In this document: piece by piece, positions 12,154 to 21,852 of the stretch | How the letters are laid out: the number at the start of each line of letters is the position of its first letter | How positions within the stretch are numbered: the stretch's first letter is position 1 | Position numbers and translations under genes: made by a program | Origin: Akanthomyces muscarius | Lineage: Eukaryota; Ascomycota; Sordariomycetes; Hypocreales; Cordycipitaceae | Assembly: GCF_028009165.1 (NCBI RefSeq) | Contig: NC_079241.1 | Span: 3,782,001-3,846,000 of the forward strand | Direction of reading: 5' to 3' | Length of the DNA: 64,000 bases | The notes under the pieces: model-generated | Database searches by the model: none | What the model was told of the DNA's origin: nothing | The model's input: only the letters and a program-made list of their open reading frames with translations

Positions 12154-12981
12154 TTAAGCGAATAGACAGGCCACGCGTGATCTCGAACGGTATATTTGTG
12201 GCAAGATATAGAACCACCAATATATCATCAACTTGGACCCCCCTGGCAGGACGTACACGTGGGCTAGCGCTTCTTATTAGGAGACTCTGCCGTTCTCACA
12301 TTTCCCCGCGCAGTGGATGTCTGGATGGAGTATTGCAGAATCATCCGCTAATAATTGACGTAAAGCAGTGCCAGCTGGGCCAGCCGTTTCTGAGATACGG
12401 CCCGTCCACAAGCCACCTCAAAGTCCGGCCTCTATCGGACCTGGCCGCAGTCTTGAACGTTGCCCTTGTTGGGCCACCGAAGACGGTGCTATTCGCAAAT
12501 TCGGTCAAGCCCAGCCATCTTGCGATCACCAGAGCTAGCGTGTGCGCCTCCCAGCGCCCAAATTGGCCTACCACAGCGTCGCATTACCCCAGGTGCTCTC
12601 ACCTGTCCTCCGCCTGCCAAACCGAGCCTCCACGCCGGCCTTGGCTGTTGCATGCGGGCTGCACTTGCCCACTAGTTACTCTGCAGTAAATTTGCACAGG
12701 GGAAAAGCAGCTGAAGATACCAGGAAGATTGCATTGGAATTTCTGCCACCATGATTATGGCGTCGTCAAAAAGTCCTGACCCGCAATTGGCCGCCTTGTT
12801 AGCTGGTCCAGCTCGACGCAACACAGCTAACACGAAAAGAGAAGGACGTCAGATAAAAGCACCTGCCACTGCCCCCGGCCGGCCATATCCGTTTTCTTTC
12901 TTCCCTTCCTTGTCTCTGATCGTCACTGAACGGGATTTTCGAACCATCCATTGATTCTTCAATTGCTGTCACCTAGCGACA
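12154..12981. other. Intergenic between GNAT and RNase T2
   Basis: 828 bp between two genes on the same strand, containing the GNAT 3' end and the RNase T2 promoter. The last 80 bp are pyrimidine-rich (TTTTCTTTCTTCCCTTCC), a normal fungal 5' leader. Open frames on both strands look random. Confidence 0.5.
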
Positions 12982-14316
12982 ATGGTCAAATCCGCGATCC
13001 TCCCCGCTGCGGCGCTTGTCCCGCTCGCCGCCGCCGCTCTGTACCCTGGCGTTACCACCGATAACCACACCTGTGTTCTGAGTGCGCCGCGACCCAAACT
13101 CTCAGTGCTTGAAGCCATTATTTCGAGTCCATTATGGCTAAATGTTTACTTTAGGCGAGCCTGTCCTCTCTTGCTCCGCAGATGCTGTTCCCGGCAAGGT
13201 CGACACCTGCTGCTCCGAGACCTTTGGCGGCCTGGTGGTATGAATACATCCCGGCTTGGCGCACACGCCTGGCCTTAGTGGCTGCGACAGATTTTGGCTG
13301 ACATTCAATCACGATGTAGCTTCAAACCCAGTTCTGGGACGTTTACACCGGATTCGAGGGCGAAGGCCAGATCCTGCCCCAGAAGTCCTGGACCATTCAC
13401 GGCCTGTGGCCTGGTAAGCTCTCAACATCACCTCTAGCGCCCTTGTCAATCGCTAACTCTGTCACCACCTCCAGACTTTTGCAACGGTGTGTTTCTGGCT
13501 CGTATTCAATTTCAATTCTTCGCACGCTCCTAACTTTAATCAAGGTTCATATACTCAGTACTGCGACCTGAACCGTCAGTATGACCCTAAGCCTTCGCCC
13601 AACACCACCACAGGCACCCCCGGTGGCACCCCCGTGCCGCCTTACCAGGGCGAGTCCATCGACAAGTGGTTTGCGCCTTACGGCAAGTCTGATCTTCTTG
13701 CCTGGATGAACAAGTACTGGATCGCCCAAGGCGACCGCAACTGGGTTCTCTGGGCGCACGAGTACTCCAAGCATGCCACCTGCTTTTCTACCTTTCAGAC
13801 CGAATGCTTCGTACGTCAATGTCTTTCTCATTCGTGCCTTTACAATCCGCTAACTCTTGGTTTTCCCACCACCGCTCACAGGGTCCCAAGGCCAGCAAGT
13901 ACGACGATTTGTTTGAGTTTTTCGAGACCGTCATCAGCTACTACAAGGACCTGCCCACCTGGCATTGGCTCGCCGACGCTGGCATCAAGCCCTCCAACAC
14001 GACTGGCTACACCCTCTCCAACATCCAGACCGCCCTCAAGAAGGGTTACGGCAAGGTCCCCTACCTCGGCTGCGGCGGGCCCAAGTACAACGAAACGGCG
14101 GCCGGCAAGGGCTCCAGCGACAACGGTCGCACGCAGTTCCAGGAGGTTTGGTACTACAACCACGTCGTCGGCCGCGTTCAGAGCAAGGACGTGGTCCGCG
14201 TGGATGCCGACGTTGTCGGTGGCAGCCTTGGCAACTGCGCCAAAGCCGAAAACGCCGTCTGGTACTACAAGCGCGCAAAGGGCAGCGAGACCACGGGCTG
14301 CCAGAAGAAGAACTAG
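12982..14316 (+). CDS. Secreted ribonuclease T2
   Basis: Secreted acid endoribonuclease of the T2 family, used in nutrient scavenging. Six exons: 12982-13081, 13155-13237, 13320-13413, 13475-13486, 13545-13810 and 13882-14316, giving 329 residues. The fourth exon is only 12 nt (encodes part of D-F-C-N-G) and is required to join the conserved WTIHGLWPD to CNGSYTQYC. An N-terminal signal peptide (AILPAAALVPLAAAALYPG) is present. Both catalytic sites are intact: CAS I with H88 (WTIHGLWPD) and CAS II with E169 and H173 (WAHEYSKHATC). Paired cysteines (DTCC, ECF, CGG, TGC) match the disulfide-rich fold. The first intron has a weak donor (GTGCGC), chosen because it restores the LSEPVLSC motif. Reading frames left unspliced give three false overlapping proteins here. 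Confidence 0.92.
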
Positions 14317-14681
14317 ACGAGAGGCCGGCTGTACATGACGCACCTCGCCAGGTAAAGATTTAGACATGAGCTTTCCAGGAATACATACATGTATATACTG
14401 TTTGATTACACCTCACAGCGACTTGATCAGGAATTGTCGTCGAAATTGTGTCGTCAACACCATAGAAGAGTCCATTTCCGTCATTCTGTGCAATGGAAAG
14501 TTAAAAAAAAAAAAGAATCTATACAGAAACTCCAGCATCTCGAGCCCTGTTCCTCCGCTGCGCTCCTCCACCTGACATTGGTAAGTGAGTAAATGTCCCT
14601 CGAGATATTTTGTGCATGTTTTGCGCCCCGTCTCGCCGAACATCGCCAGACACTCGCACGCCGACGTCCCCGTTGATTCGA
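14317..14681. other. Convergent 3' flanks of RNase T2 and SEC62
   Basis: 365 bp between convergent stop codons. AT-rich in the middle with an A(12) run near 14503-14514. Nothing coding seen. Confidence 0.5.
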
Positions 14682-15986
14682 TTACTCGTCGTCCTGCAGC
14701 TCCTCCACCTTGGGGGCCACGTAGCGCTGCTGAGCTCCCGTGTTGATCTGGGTATCGGTGCCGGTCGTGGTGGCGCTCGTGGGTGCGACTTGTCCAGTAG
14801 CGGCCGCCATGGTCGAGTTGGCCGCGCCAGCCTGCGTGCGCTTCTTCTTCTTCTTGGGCTTCTCAGTCTATTTCCAGCTTTGTTAGCACACATGTTCATA
14901 GACACACACTCCTCTCAAATCATCTTACCTCATGCCAGGCCCAGACGGGTCGGAAACTGTCCATGAATGACACGTCCTCCCAGAGGTTGGGGTACAGCCA
15001 CAGACCGGGCGGAACGGCAAAGTATGTGATGCAGAAGAGGATGACGCGGAAAATGGCCATGGCGAAGAAGAGACCGAGGAGACCGAGCATGCCCCAGCTG
15101 AGGTAGTAGACGCCCTGGCGGAGCTTGAGCGGCCAGAGAGGGTACAGGACAATGGCGAAGATGGCGACGAGGGCGAGGGCGGCATAGACCTGGCGCTTGA
15201 CCTGGCTGCCCTCCCACAGCCACACGTAGTACATTTCGTCCTGGGCCTCCTGCTGCTGCTCGATGCGCACGTTCCACTGGCCCTTGACGCGCTTGGGCTT
15301 CTTGCCGTTGGGGCCCAGGGCGGGCTCGATCTGGGAGACTCGCAGAGCGAGCATGCTGAGGGGCAGCAGCTTGAAGGTGTTTTCGAGGGATGCGCGGTCG
15401 GTGATTTCGGGCAAGAGGGGGTTCTTCTTGCGGGCCTTTTCGTAGGCGGGGGACTGGAGAGTTCGCAGCGCACGCTTGACTATTATTTATCGCCTTGTTA
15501 GCCAGCGACTCTCGCTACTTGAGATGAGAGGAGGGAGGACTCTCTGGAGCAGTCATTACCTCGGAACATGTCTTTGCGCTCGCCGTTGAGAATGACTGTG
15601 CGAGGCTTCATGTCCTGGCCGCGCAGAAACTTGGCGAGCGCAATGGCCTTGGGGTTGGGAGGTCCCGGTGTGATGGGCTGGGGTTGGCCCTGCTGCTGCT
15701 GGTGAGGGTGCGCGTGGCCGTGGCCGTCCTGATCGTGATCGTGCGAGTGGCCGTGGTCGTTGCCGTCGCCGTGCTGGTGCTGGTGCTGCTGCTGGGCCTG
15801 CTGCATGGCCTGCATACGCTGTCTCTTGATGTGCTCGATGAATTCGGGGACCGTCATGCCGGCCTTTGCCGCGTCCTCTGTGATTCGGCGCTGCAGTTCC
15901 GCAATCTGCTCGGGCGTGGGCTGCTGGCCCGGGCCTGGCATGGGCATGGGCATGCCGCCCTGCTGTGGTGGTGGCGGCGCAGACAT
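14682..15986 (-). CDS. SEC62: Translocation protein SEC62
   Basis: Subunit of the ER Sec62/63 complex for post-translational protein import. Three exons: 15560-15986, 14929-15479 and 14682-14867 (introns of 80 and 61 nt), encoding 387 residues. The conserved cytosolic domain (AKFLRGQDMKPRTVILNGERKDMFRVKRA) spans the first splice junction, and two membrane helices follow (YAALALVAIFAIVLYPLWP and YYLSWGMLGLLGLFFAMAIF region) with VPPGLWLYPNLWEDVSF. The tail has a basic KPKKKKKRT run. A striking histidine-rich stretch (11 His in residues 68-95, separated by Asp, Gly and Gln) lies in the N-terminal linker; I know of no standard role for it in Sec62. The start at 15986 (MSAPPPP) is preferred over an in-frame ATG 24 nt upstream. 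Confidence 0.93.
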
Positions 15987-16428
15987 TGCGATGGCCTCGC
16001 TTTGGTACAAATGAGGAGGCGATTAAATAAAAGAAGAGACGATTCGTTAGACAAGGACAGGATAAAAACAAAAACGAGTGCAAATAGGATGCGCGGACAG
16101 CCCAGCGAAAAAGAAAAAGTCGGATGCTGGTGCAAGTTGCAGAAGAGCAAAGGCGGGAGAGAGAGAAGTGCACACTCCTGGATGACACCTATTGCCTTAC
16201 ACAACAGAGTGTTCACTTTCTGACCAGGTGGCTTTGCTTTGCTTTGGGGGCGCGCCGGATCGTCTATTGCCCGCGATCCGTCCGGCCTGCGCTAGCGCTT
16301 TCGCCATTGCTAATAGCGCTGTTTTGGGCACAGTGTGTCGCTGGGGCAGGCCAACCGGTCGACAGACAAGCTTCCCAACCGCCAAGCTACATTCATCGCC
16401 AACCCATCTTCAGCAGCGCGCCTTCACT
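15987..16428. promoter_or_regulatory. Divergent promoter region, SEC62 / MED21
   Basis: 442 bp between two divergent essential-type genes; both promoters lie here. No clear TATA element or operator was recognised. Confidence 0.5.
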
Positions 16429-16980
16429 ATGGGAGATAGTCTGACCCAATTGCAAGATGCTGTTGACCAGGTAAGGAGCACCAGATCTTCGGTGACGGTG
16501 CCGCAATTCTAGGAGCTGACCACTCTTCCCCCCCCCCCCGCAGCTCGCGCAGCAGTTTGTCGCATCCTTGCACTTTGTCCACCGAAGACACGATCTCAAG
16601 ACTCTGGGGCCCAACGACAAGGTTCGCGATGTGAAGCAGGAGCCGACTCAGAAAGAAGGTAAACAAAGACCACGTACAAAGAAACCATACGGTGTACGCT
16701 AATGTGCCCTGGGAATCTAGTCGACCCTCTCCCCGAGGACGAATTCGCGGCCGGCCTCAACGAACTCTCGCGCGATCTCATCTTTAAAGAGCAGCAAATC
16801 GAATACTTGATATCGCTCCTGCCAGGATTAAACAATAGCGAACAGGATCAGGAAAAGGCCATCAAGGACCTTGAAGAGGACCTGAAAGCGGCTGAAGCAG
16901 AGAGACAAGAGGCGCTGAAAGAACGCGATGGGATCCTTACGCAACTGGATTCGGTGATTTGCAGTATCCGGCGACCTTAG
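16429..16980 (+). CDS. MED21: Mediator of RNA polymerase II transcription subunit 21
   Basis: Core subunit of the middle module of Mediator, which pairs with Med7. Three exons: 16429-16470, 16544-16658 and 16721-16980, encoding 138 residues, close to the usual 130-150. The start [19 protein letters not shown] is diagnostic and is itself split by the first intron. The C-terminal half is a long helix rich in Glu, Lys and Leu (residues about 60-125), expected to form the coiled coil with Med7. Intron 1 ends in a run of 12 C just before the CAG acceptor, an unusual polypyrimidine tract. Small first exon (42 nt) means simple open-frame searches miss the true N-terminus. Confidence 0.92.
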
Positions 16981-17167
16981 ACGGCACCAAACGAAGTAAC
17001 CACCTGTTTTTATATCATGACATAGCGAGGAGTTAGGGAAAGGCGGTCTTACTTGCCGCAAGGAATTTGTCATTCACGTGTAGTCTTTTGATCTCGACAT
17101 GACAGTCCACATGATCTTTGTATTCTATTCGTCTATTTCTAGCTTTAAATCGCAAGAAGGAATTCAA

Positions 17168-18038
17168 CTAACTGGACTTGAAGAACTGGGGATAAATATC
17201 ACGTAGCTCCCGCAGGTGCTTAATCTGGAACTGCGATGCTTTTGTCGAGGGTTCCTTGATGCCCTCTTCAACCAGGTGAGCGGCGGTCCATCCATATGCC
17301 TGAGCATTTTTGCAATTCATGTAAGAGTCGTCTATAAGACAAGGTCAGTGAATGCATCTCACGCTGCGCACATGGCCCAAACGTACCAACAAAGTAGCAT
17401 TGGGCGGGGTTCTCGACACCAGCTTGACGCATGCTTCTCTTGTAGCTGTCCGGCTGGGGTTTGCAAACGAATGGCACCGCGGAATAGTCGCAGTACGTCA
17501 ATCCCTCGAACTGGTCGTCGATCCCGAGCAGCTTTACGACGCGCTCACCATGCGTCTTGTAGGCGTTGGTGAACAGCCACAGCCGGACCTCGCTCCTGTC
17601 AATATCCTGGAGGAGCTGGCGCAGCTCGGGATTCGGCTTGATGATGGACTCCAGCGGCAGAGCGTCGTCCACCTTGGCGTTGTAGTCCATGGGGTCAATC
17701 TCGTGGTGACGCACGAGACCCTCGATCGCGAGACCGTAGTTTGTGTAGTACTCGCTGTGCAGCCGCACCGCCTCCTCATGGGGTAGGCTCAGGTGCTGGG
17801 CAAAGTACTTGTCAATGAGATCAGACATGAGCTCCTGCACTCGCGTGCCTATTCCTCTCGTTAGATTTGACTCTCGCTGACACACCGTGTATATGGCAAA
17901 CTCACTTCGCGCATAGAGGCAGTTGTCAATGTCACTGCGGCGGATGGATCAGTACGCGAGCGAGGTCAAGGTTGGCGGGGGAAAGCCATACAAGAACAAG
18001 ACAGGCAGTTTCGATCTGTCTCCATTTGTGGCGGCCAT
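17168..18038 (-). CDS. Pyrimidine 5'-nucleotidase, HAD superfamily (Sdt1/Phm8-like)
   Basis: HAD phosphatase predicted to dephosphorylate nucleoside monophosphates such as UMP and CMP. Four exons: 17992-18038, 17906-17934, 17387-17848 and 17168-17331, encoding 233 residues. Exon 2 is only 29 nt and carries most of the catalytic motif I (FFDIDNCLY, with Asp17 and Asp19). Motif II is LWLFTNAYK, motif III lysine is in VCKPQPDSY, and motif IV is VDDSYMNC, which straddles the last intron. All four HAD motifs are thus present only after splicing. The family assignment follows the DIDNCLY signature of yeast Sdt1 and Phm8; the exact substrate is inferred. Cytosolic, no targeting signal. Confidence 0.9.
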
Positions 18039-18235
18039 GTTGAGCGAAGTTGCAAAGAATCGAACAGTGGAGCAAGTGAGATTCTCAGGCCAGCAGTGAG
18101 ATAATGACCGAGAATATGAGCTGGTGCTTTTGAAGGAGGTTGTCGGAAGGCGCCGATAAGTTTGCGGCGATAGTCTTTTGATGGGGTTGCGATGTAGTCT
18201 CCAGCTGCGCATCAGATGAAGATGGCCTGCTTATA

Positions 18236-18255
18236 TACAAATTTCAAAATTTGTA
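18236..18255. repeat. Inverted repeat, 9-bp arms, in the HAD gene promoter
   Basis: TACAAATTT, 2-nt spacer, then AAATTTGTA: perfect arms. It lies about 200 bp upstream of the HAD start codon, next to a TATATAC word, so it could be a binding site for a dimeric regulator. The arms are AT-rich, so a chance match is possible. Confidence 0.6.
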
Positions 18256-18598
18256 CTGATATCGAAACGACTTGCTTCCGCAATGCAGTAGTTGGTGCGA
18301 TATTTCTTGTATAGTTTATTACACGAGTAGTCTAGCACGAAAACCAAGAGGGTGTCATGGCCTCGTTAGTCAGCACCGCCGGTCCTGCTCCTTGGCTCAG
18401 TGAGTCACCTTAAATCACCTTAACCCTCCCCTTCCTTTAATGACCAACGCAACCTCGACTTCATACTTTGCTTTAACGACTTCGTTCAATTTTCGCTCTA
18501 TTTTAGCGTCTAGTTATGAATACGAAAGAACGGCTCCTTCGGCCGTTGTCCTGTTTGATTTTCTCTGGCGATATTGTGTCATTTTATAACTTCTTCGT

Positions 18599-18625
18599 TC
18601 ATTCAAGAGCGTCGCTCTTGAATGA
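18599..18625. repeat. Perfect inverted repeat, 13-bp arms, 1-nt spacer
   Basis: TCATTCAAGAGCG, T, CGCTCTTGAATGA. It starts 90 bp past the ARG4 stop codon in the direction of transcription, so it may lie in the ARG4 3' UTR as an RNA hairpin, or be a DNA operator 560 bp upstream of the HAD gene. Confidence 0.9.
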
Positions 18626-18715
18626 TATCTTTTTTCCAGCAAGAAGTTTGCCATTCGTGATGTCCGTCCTACATTCCCTTGCTGCAGTCGCATCCCGTAT
18701 TAGGCTACGAAACCC

Positions 18716-20379
18716 TTAATCTAACATAGCCCTGAGTACCTGGATCTGCTCCAGCACGCTTGATCGACTGGTACCGCCTTTAGACGATTTCGCCTCGACA
18801 CTCGCGTCATATTCGAATGCCTCCGCAATGTCTGCCGTGAAACGAGAATCAATGGCTTGTAGTTGCTCAAGGGTCAGCTTGTCCATCGAAGTCTCTGAAT
18901 TTTCAGACAATGCAACAACGCGTCCAGAGATATGGTGAGCCTCTCTGAACGGACACCCTTTCCTCACCAACCACTCCGCGACATCAGTGGCTAGCATCGT
19001 CTTGTCCAGAGCAGCCTCCATCCGCTCTGGTCGCACCTTCAAGGTAGCAATGACACCATTGGCTATGCCTAGGCTATCCGACACAGTCTGAACCGAATCC
19101 AGCATAGGCTCCCACCCTTCCTGGAGATCTTTGTTGTAGCAAGATGGCAAGCCTTTCACAGTCTAGCACGTGAATGGTTAGTAGCTACTCTCGACCCGCC
19201 CCTGGCCAGCCTCAAAGCCGAGGCAAGTGGCAGATATGTTAACATGAGGACTCACCATCATTAATCCAGCCATTTGACCGAAAGCACGCCCCGACTTGCC
19301 GCGCAGGAGCTCTAAAGAGTCCGCGTTGTGTTTATTGGGCATCAAAGAGCTACCCGTAGAATAGGCGTCGGCCAGTCGCACGAAACCAAACTCAGATGTC
19401 GAATATATGACGAGGTCCTCAGCCCACCTGCTGATGTGGTTGGTGAAAATCGAGTTCCAGACAAGGAACTCGATGATGAAATCGCGGTCGGCCGAAGTAT
19501 TCATGGAGTTCAGCGTTATTCCGCTAAAACCAAGCTCCTTAGCTATCATGTCTCGATCGATTCGAAAGGGATTGCCGGCCAAAGCGCCACAACCAAGTGG
19601 ACTTAGATTGACCCTTTCGAAAACTTGGCGCAATCGTTCGAGATCCTGCTTGAACGCAGCGGCGTGTGACATCAACCATTGAGACCAGCGGACAGGCTGG
19701 GCACGTTGGAGATGGGTGTATCCAGGCATGATGTAGTCGCTGAAGTTGTCAGTTCATAGGGGCCGCTTTTAGTGAAATGGGGCTAGGCTTACATTTCATC
19801 AGACTCGGCACGTGCGACAATGACCTTGAGGAATGCAACAAGTTGGCTGTCGATTTCGCGGATTCGATCGCGTAACCACATGCGCATATCACAGACGACT
19901 TGCTCGTTTCGGCTGCGACCTGTGTGCAGCTTACCCGCGATGTCCTTGCCGATGACCTCTCCTAAGCGACGTTCGTTTGCCGTATGAATCTGGTCCGTTT
20001 TGTTAGCCTCGAGAAGTCGAGTAGAATTGAGTGGCTACTCACATCTTCGTCATTCGACATGATGGCGAAAGTTCCCTGCTTCCACTCTTCCATCAATTGA
20101 AGCAAGCCACGCTCAATAGCCTGAAATTCGTCTTCGCTGATAATGCCAGCCTTCGAGTTGGCTCTGGCAAAAGCAATCGATCCAAGGATGTCTTCTTTGT
20201 AAAGAGCCTTGTCGTACCCGATGGACGCATTGTACTTATACATGAGAGGATCAATCGCACCTGCGCACCGTGAGGTTAGTATACAGCATTTGGAGTTTGC
20301 TTTCCGGGACGTTCGAACCTGTGAACCTGCCCCCCCAGAGCATGCCAGCTGCCGGGGCGTCCGCCTTTTTCTCGGCCAT
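18716..20379 (-). CDS. ARG4: Argininosuccinate lyase
   Basis: Last step of arginine synthesis: cleaves argininosuccinate to arginine and fumarate; cytosolic homotetramer. Five exons: 20319-20379, 20043-20260, 19793-19989, 19256-19739 and 18716-19162, encoding 468 residues, the usual length. The start [19 protein letters not shown] is followed after intron 1 by [18 protein letters not shown]. The fumarate lyase signature [10 protein letters not shown] is at about residues 288-297, and [29 protein letters not shown] and [13 protein letters not shown] blocks are all present. Intron 1 has an unusual donor (GTTCGA). No TGACTC-type general amino-acid control site was spotted near the start, though such genes are often under that control. 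No truncation or missing active-site block. Confidence 0.96.
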
Positions 20380-21852
20380 GCTGGAAATACTTGTGAGTAT
20401 CGTTGGTTGCAGTGGTTGCGTTTCCAAGGGCGATGATGTTGAGCAATTGAAAAGCTCGAGATGAAGGGCGGGATTGTTGAGAAATTAAAGCTGGTCAAGC
20501 AGTTGAGGGGCAGTCATACACAAAGTTTGTGGGGCCGACACCGGTCTCATGTGTTACGTGAGGCCCCGCCGAGAGAGGCTGATAAAAACCGCCGGTCGAC
20601 CACAGTACAGCTCACGAGTTATCAGCGCAACATATTACTACTGTGTTGAAGAGGCCAGATGAAGTATTAAAAAATATAGAAAAGGCTGTTTGGTCAATTC
20701 AATATTCGTTCATCCTTTGTTTACCGATTCAATCTAACCGTAGTGGCATGAGATTAATTAAGCACTGGACCGTTGATTGAGAGAGGCTTGCTGAACCGGT
20801 CGCTTTTTTGTCTAATGCGGACTGCCTGTACGTACTGGTATGACCCAGAGCAGTATCCTTACCTGTTGCCAGATCGGCCCACCTGCTCCCGTCTTCAAGA
20901 GCAAGACGACGCTCATCGTCAATATGCTGGCTTCGGCGACTCCCCGGGCATCGAACGTGACAATTCCGTGAAGTCGCCATTTCTAAACTCTTCCGTTTAA
21001 TAAAGCACACCACGCTATCATGTTCACAGTGCGTCCCAACGAGTGCCGAAAGACCTTTCTCAAACATGTTATTTCGACTTGTAGCCCCAAGGACGTTTCC
21101 CCCTGGTGACTTGGGCGGTGCCAATACTGCAGCCCACCAGCTTATTAAGGCGCTAGCGTTTTCGAGCTCGTGGGCATGCAATTTTGACCGAATTGTAGAT
21201 CTAGTCGCCCGTACATGCTTCCCGTACTGGGAAGGCCGCTGGATTGGGGATTCTGGCTGCTAGTCCTTGCGATCTCTGTTCGTATACCTGTGGTCTGTGT
21301 ACGAAAAAGAGCTCGAACCACGGGTGAGCGTAAATATGACAACAACATGCACTGTACCTTGTAAAAATCGAATCGTTGGGCCAAACAACGTTGACTTTAT
21401 CTTTCGAGTATGTGATACATGTCCTTTTCAAGAAAATTACTCCATCGTCATTTTAGAAGGGGAAGGAGCATCTTGCCTAGGACGCCTGCACTGTCGCGAC
21501 AGTTCTGCCACGCTCACCGCCTGAAACATGAGGTGGATATACCACCCGAAGCGAAATTAGACGTACGCTGACCTGACAAAGCTCGCCAGGGAAACAAACA
21601 ACAAGAAAAGCAGAGGAGCAGAATGGCTCATCGCGTCTTGTCATAGCCTGCGCAACCTCCGCACGTGGCATTTATTTGGACCTACCAACTGGTTGTTTGC
21701 CGGGCAATTACGAGCACAAGCCGCGCCAGAGTCGTGGCCGCTCTTGCCACTCGGCCGCGCACGCGGTTAGCAAGCCAGAAGGCAAACGAGGCAACCTGCA
21801 TCAGGCATGAAACTTGAGCAGAATCGTTGCTAGTATCGACGCGATCACGACA
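20380..21852. promoter_or_regulatory. Divergent intergenic region, ARG4 / 795-aa protein
   Basis: About 1.5 kb between two divergent genes. Open frames on either strand are short and unlike known proteins. Part (20640-20770) is AT-rich. No tRNA or repeat recognised. Confidence 0.5.

Larger units (their letters stand above)
18039..18715. other. Intergenic: HAD gene promoter and ARG4 3' flank
   Basis: 677 bp between the start of the HAD gene and the stop codon of argininosuccinate lyase; both genes are on the minus strand. It is AT-rich and holds two inverted repeats, listed separately, plus a short direct repeat of ATCACCTTAA-like words at 18403-18423. Confidence 0.6.
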
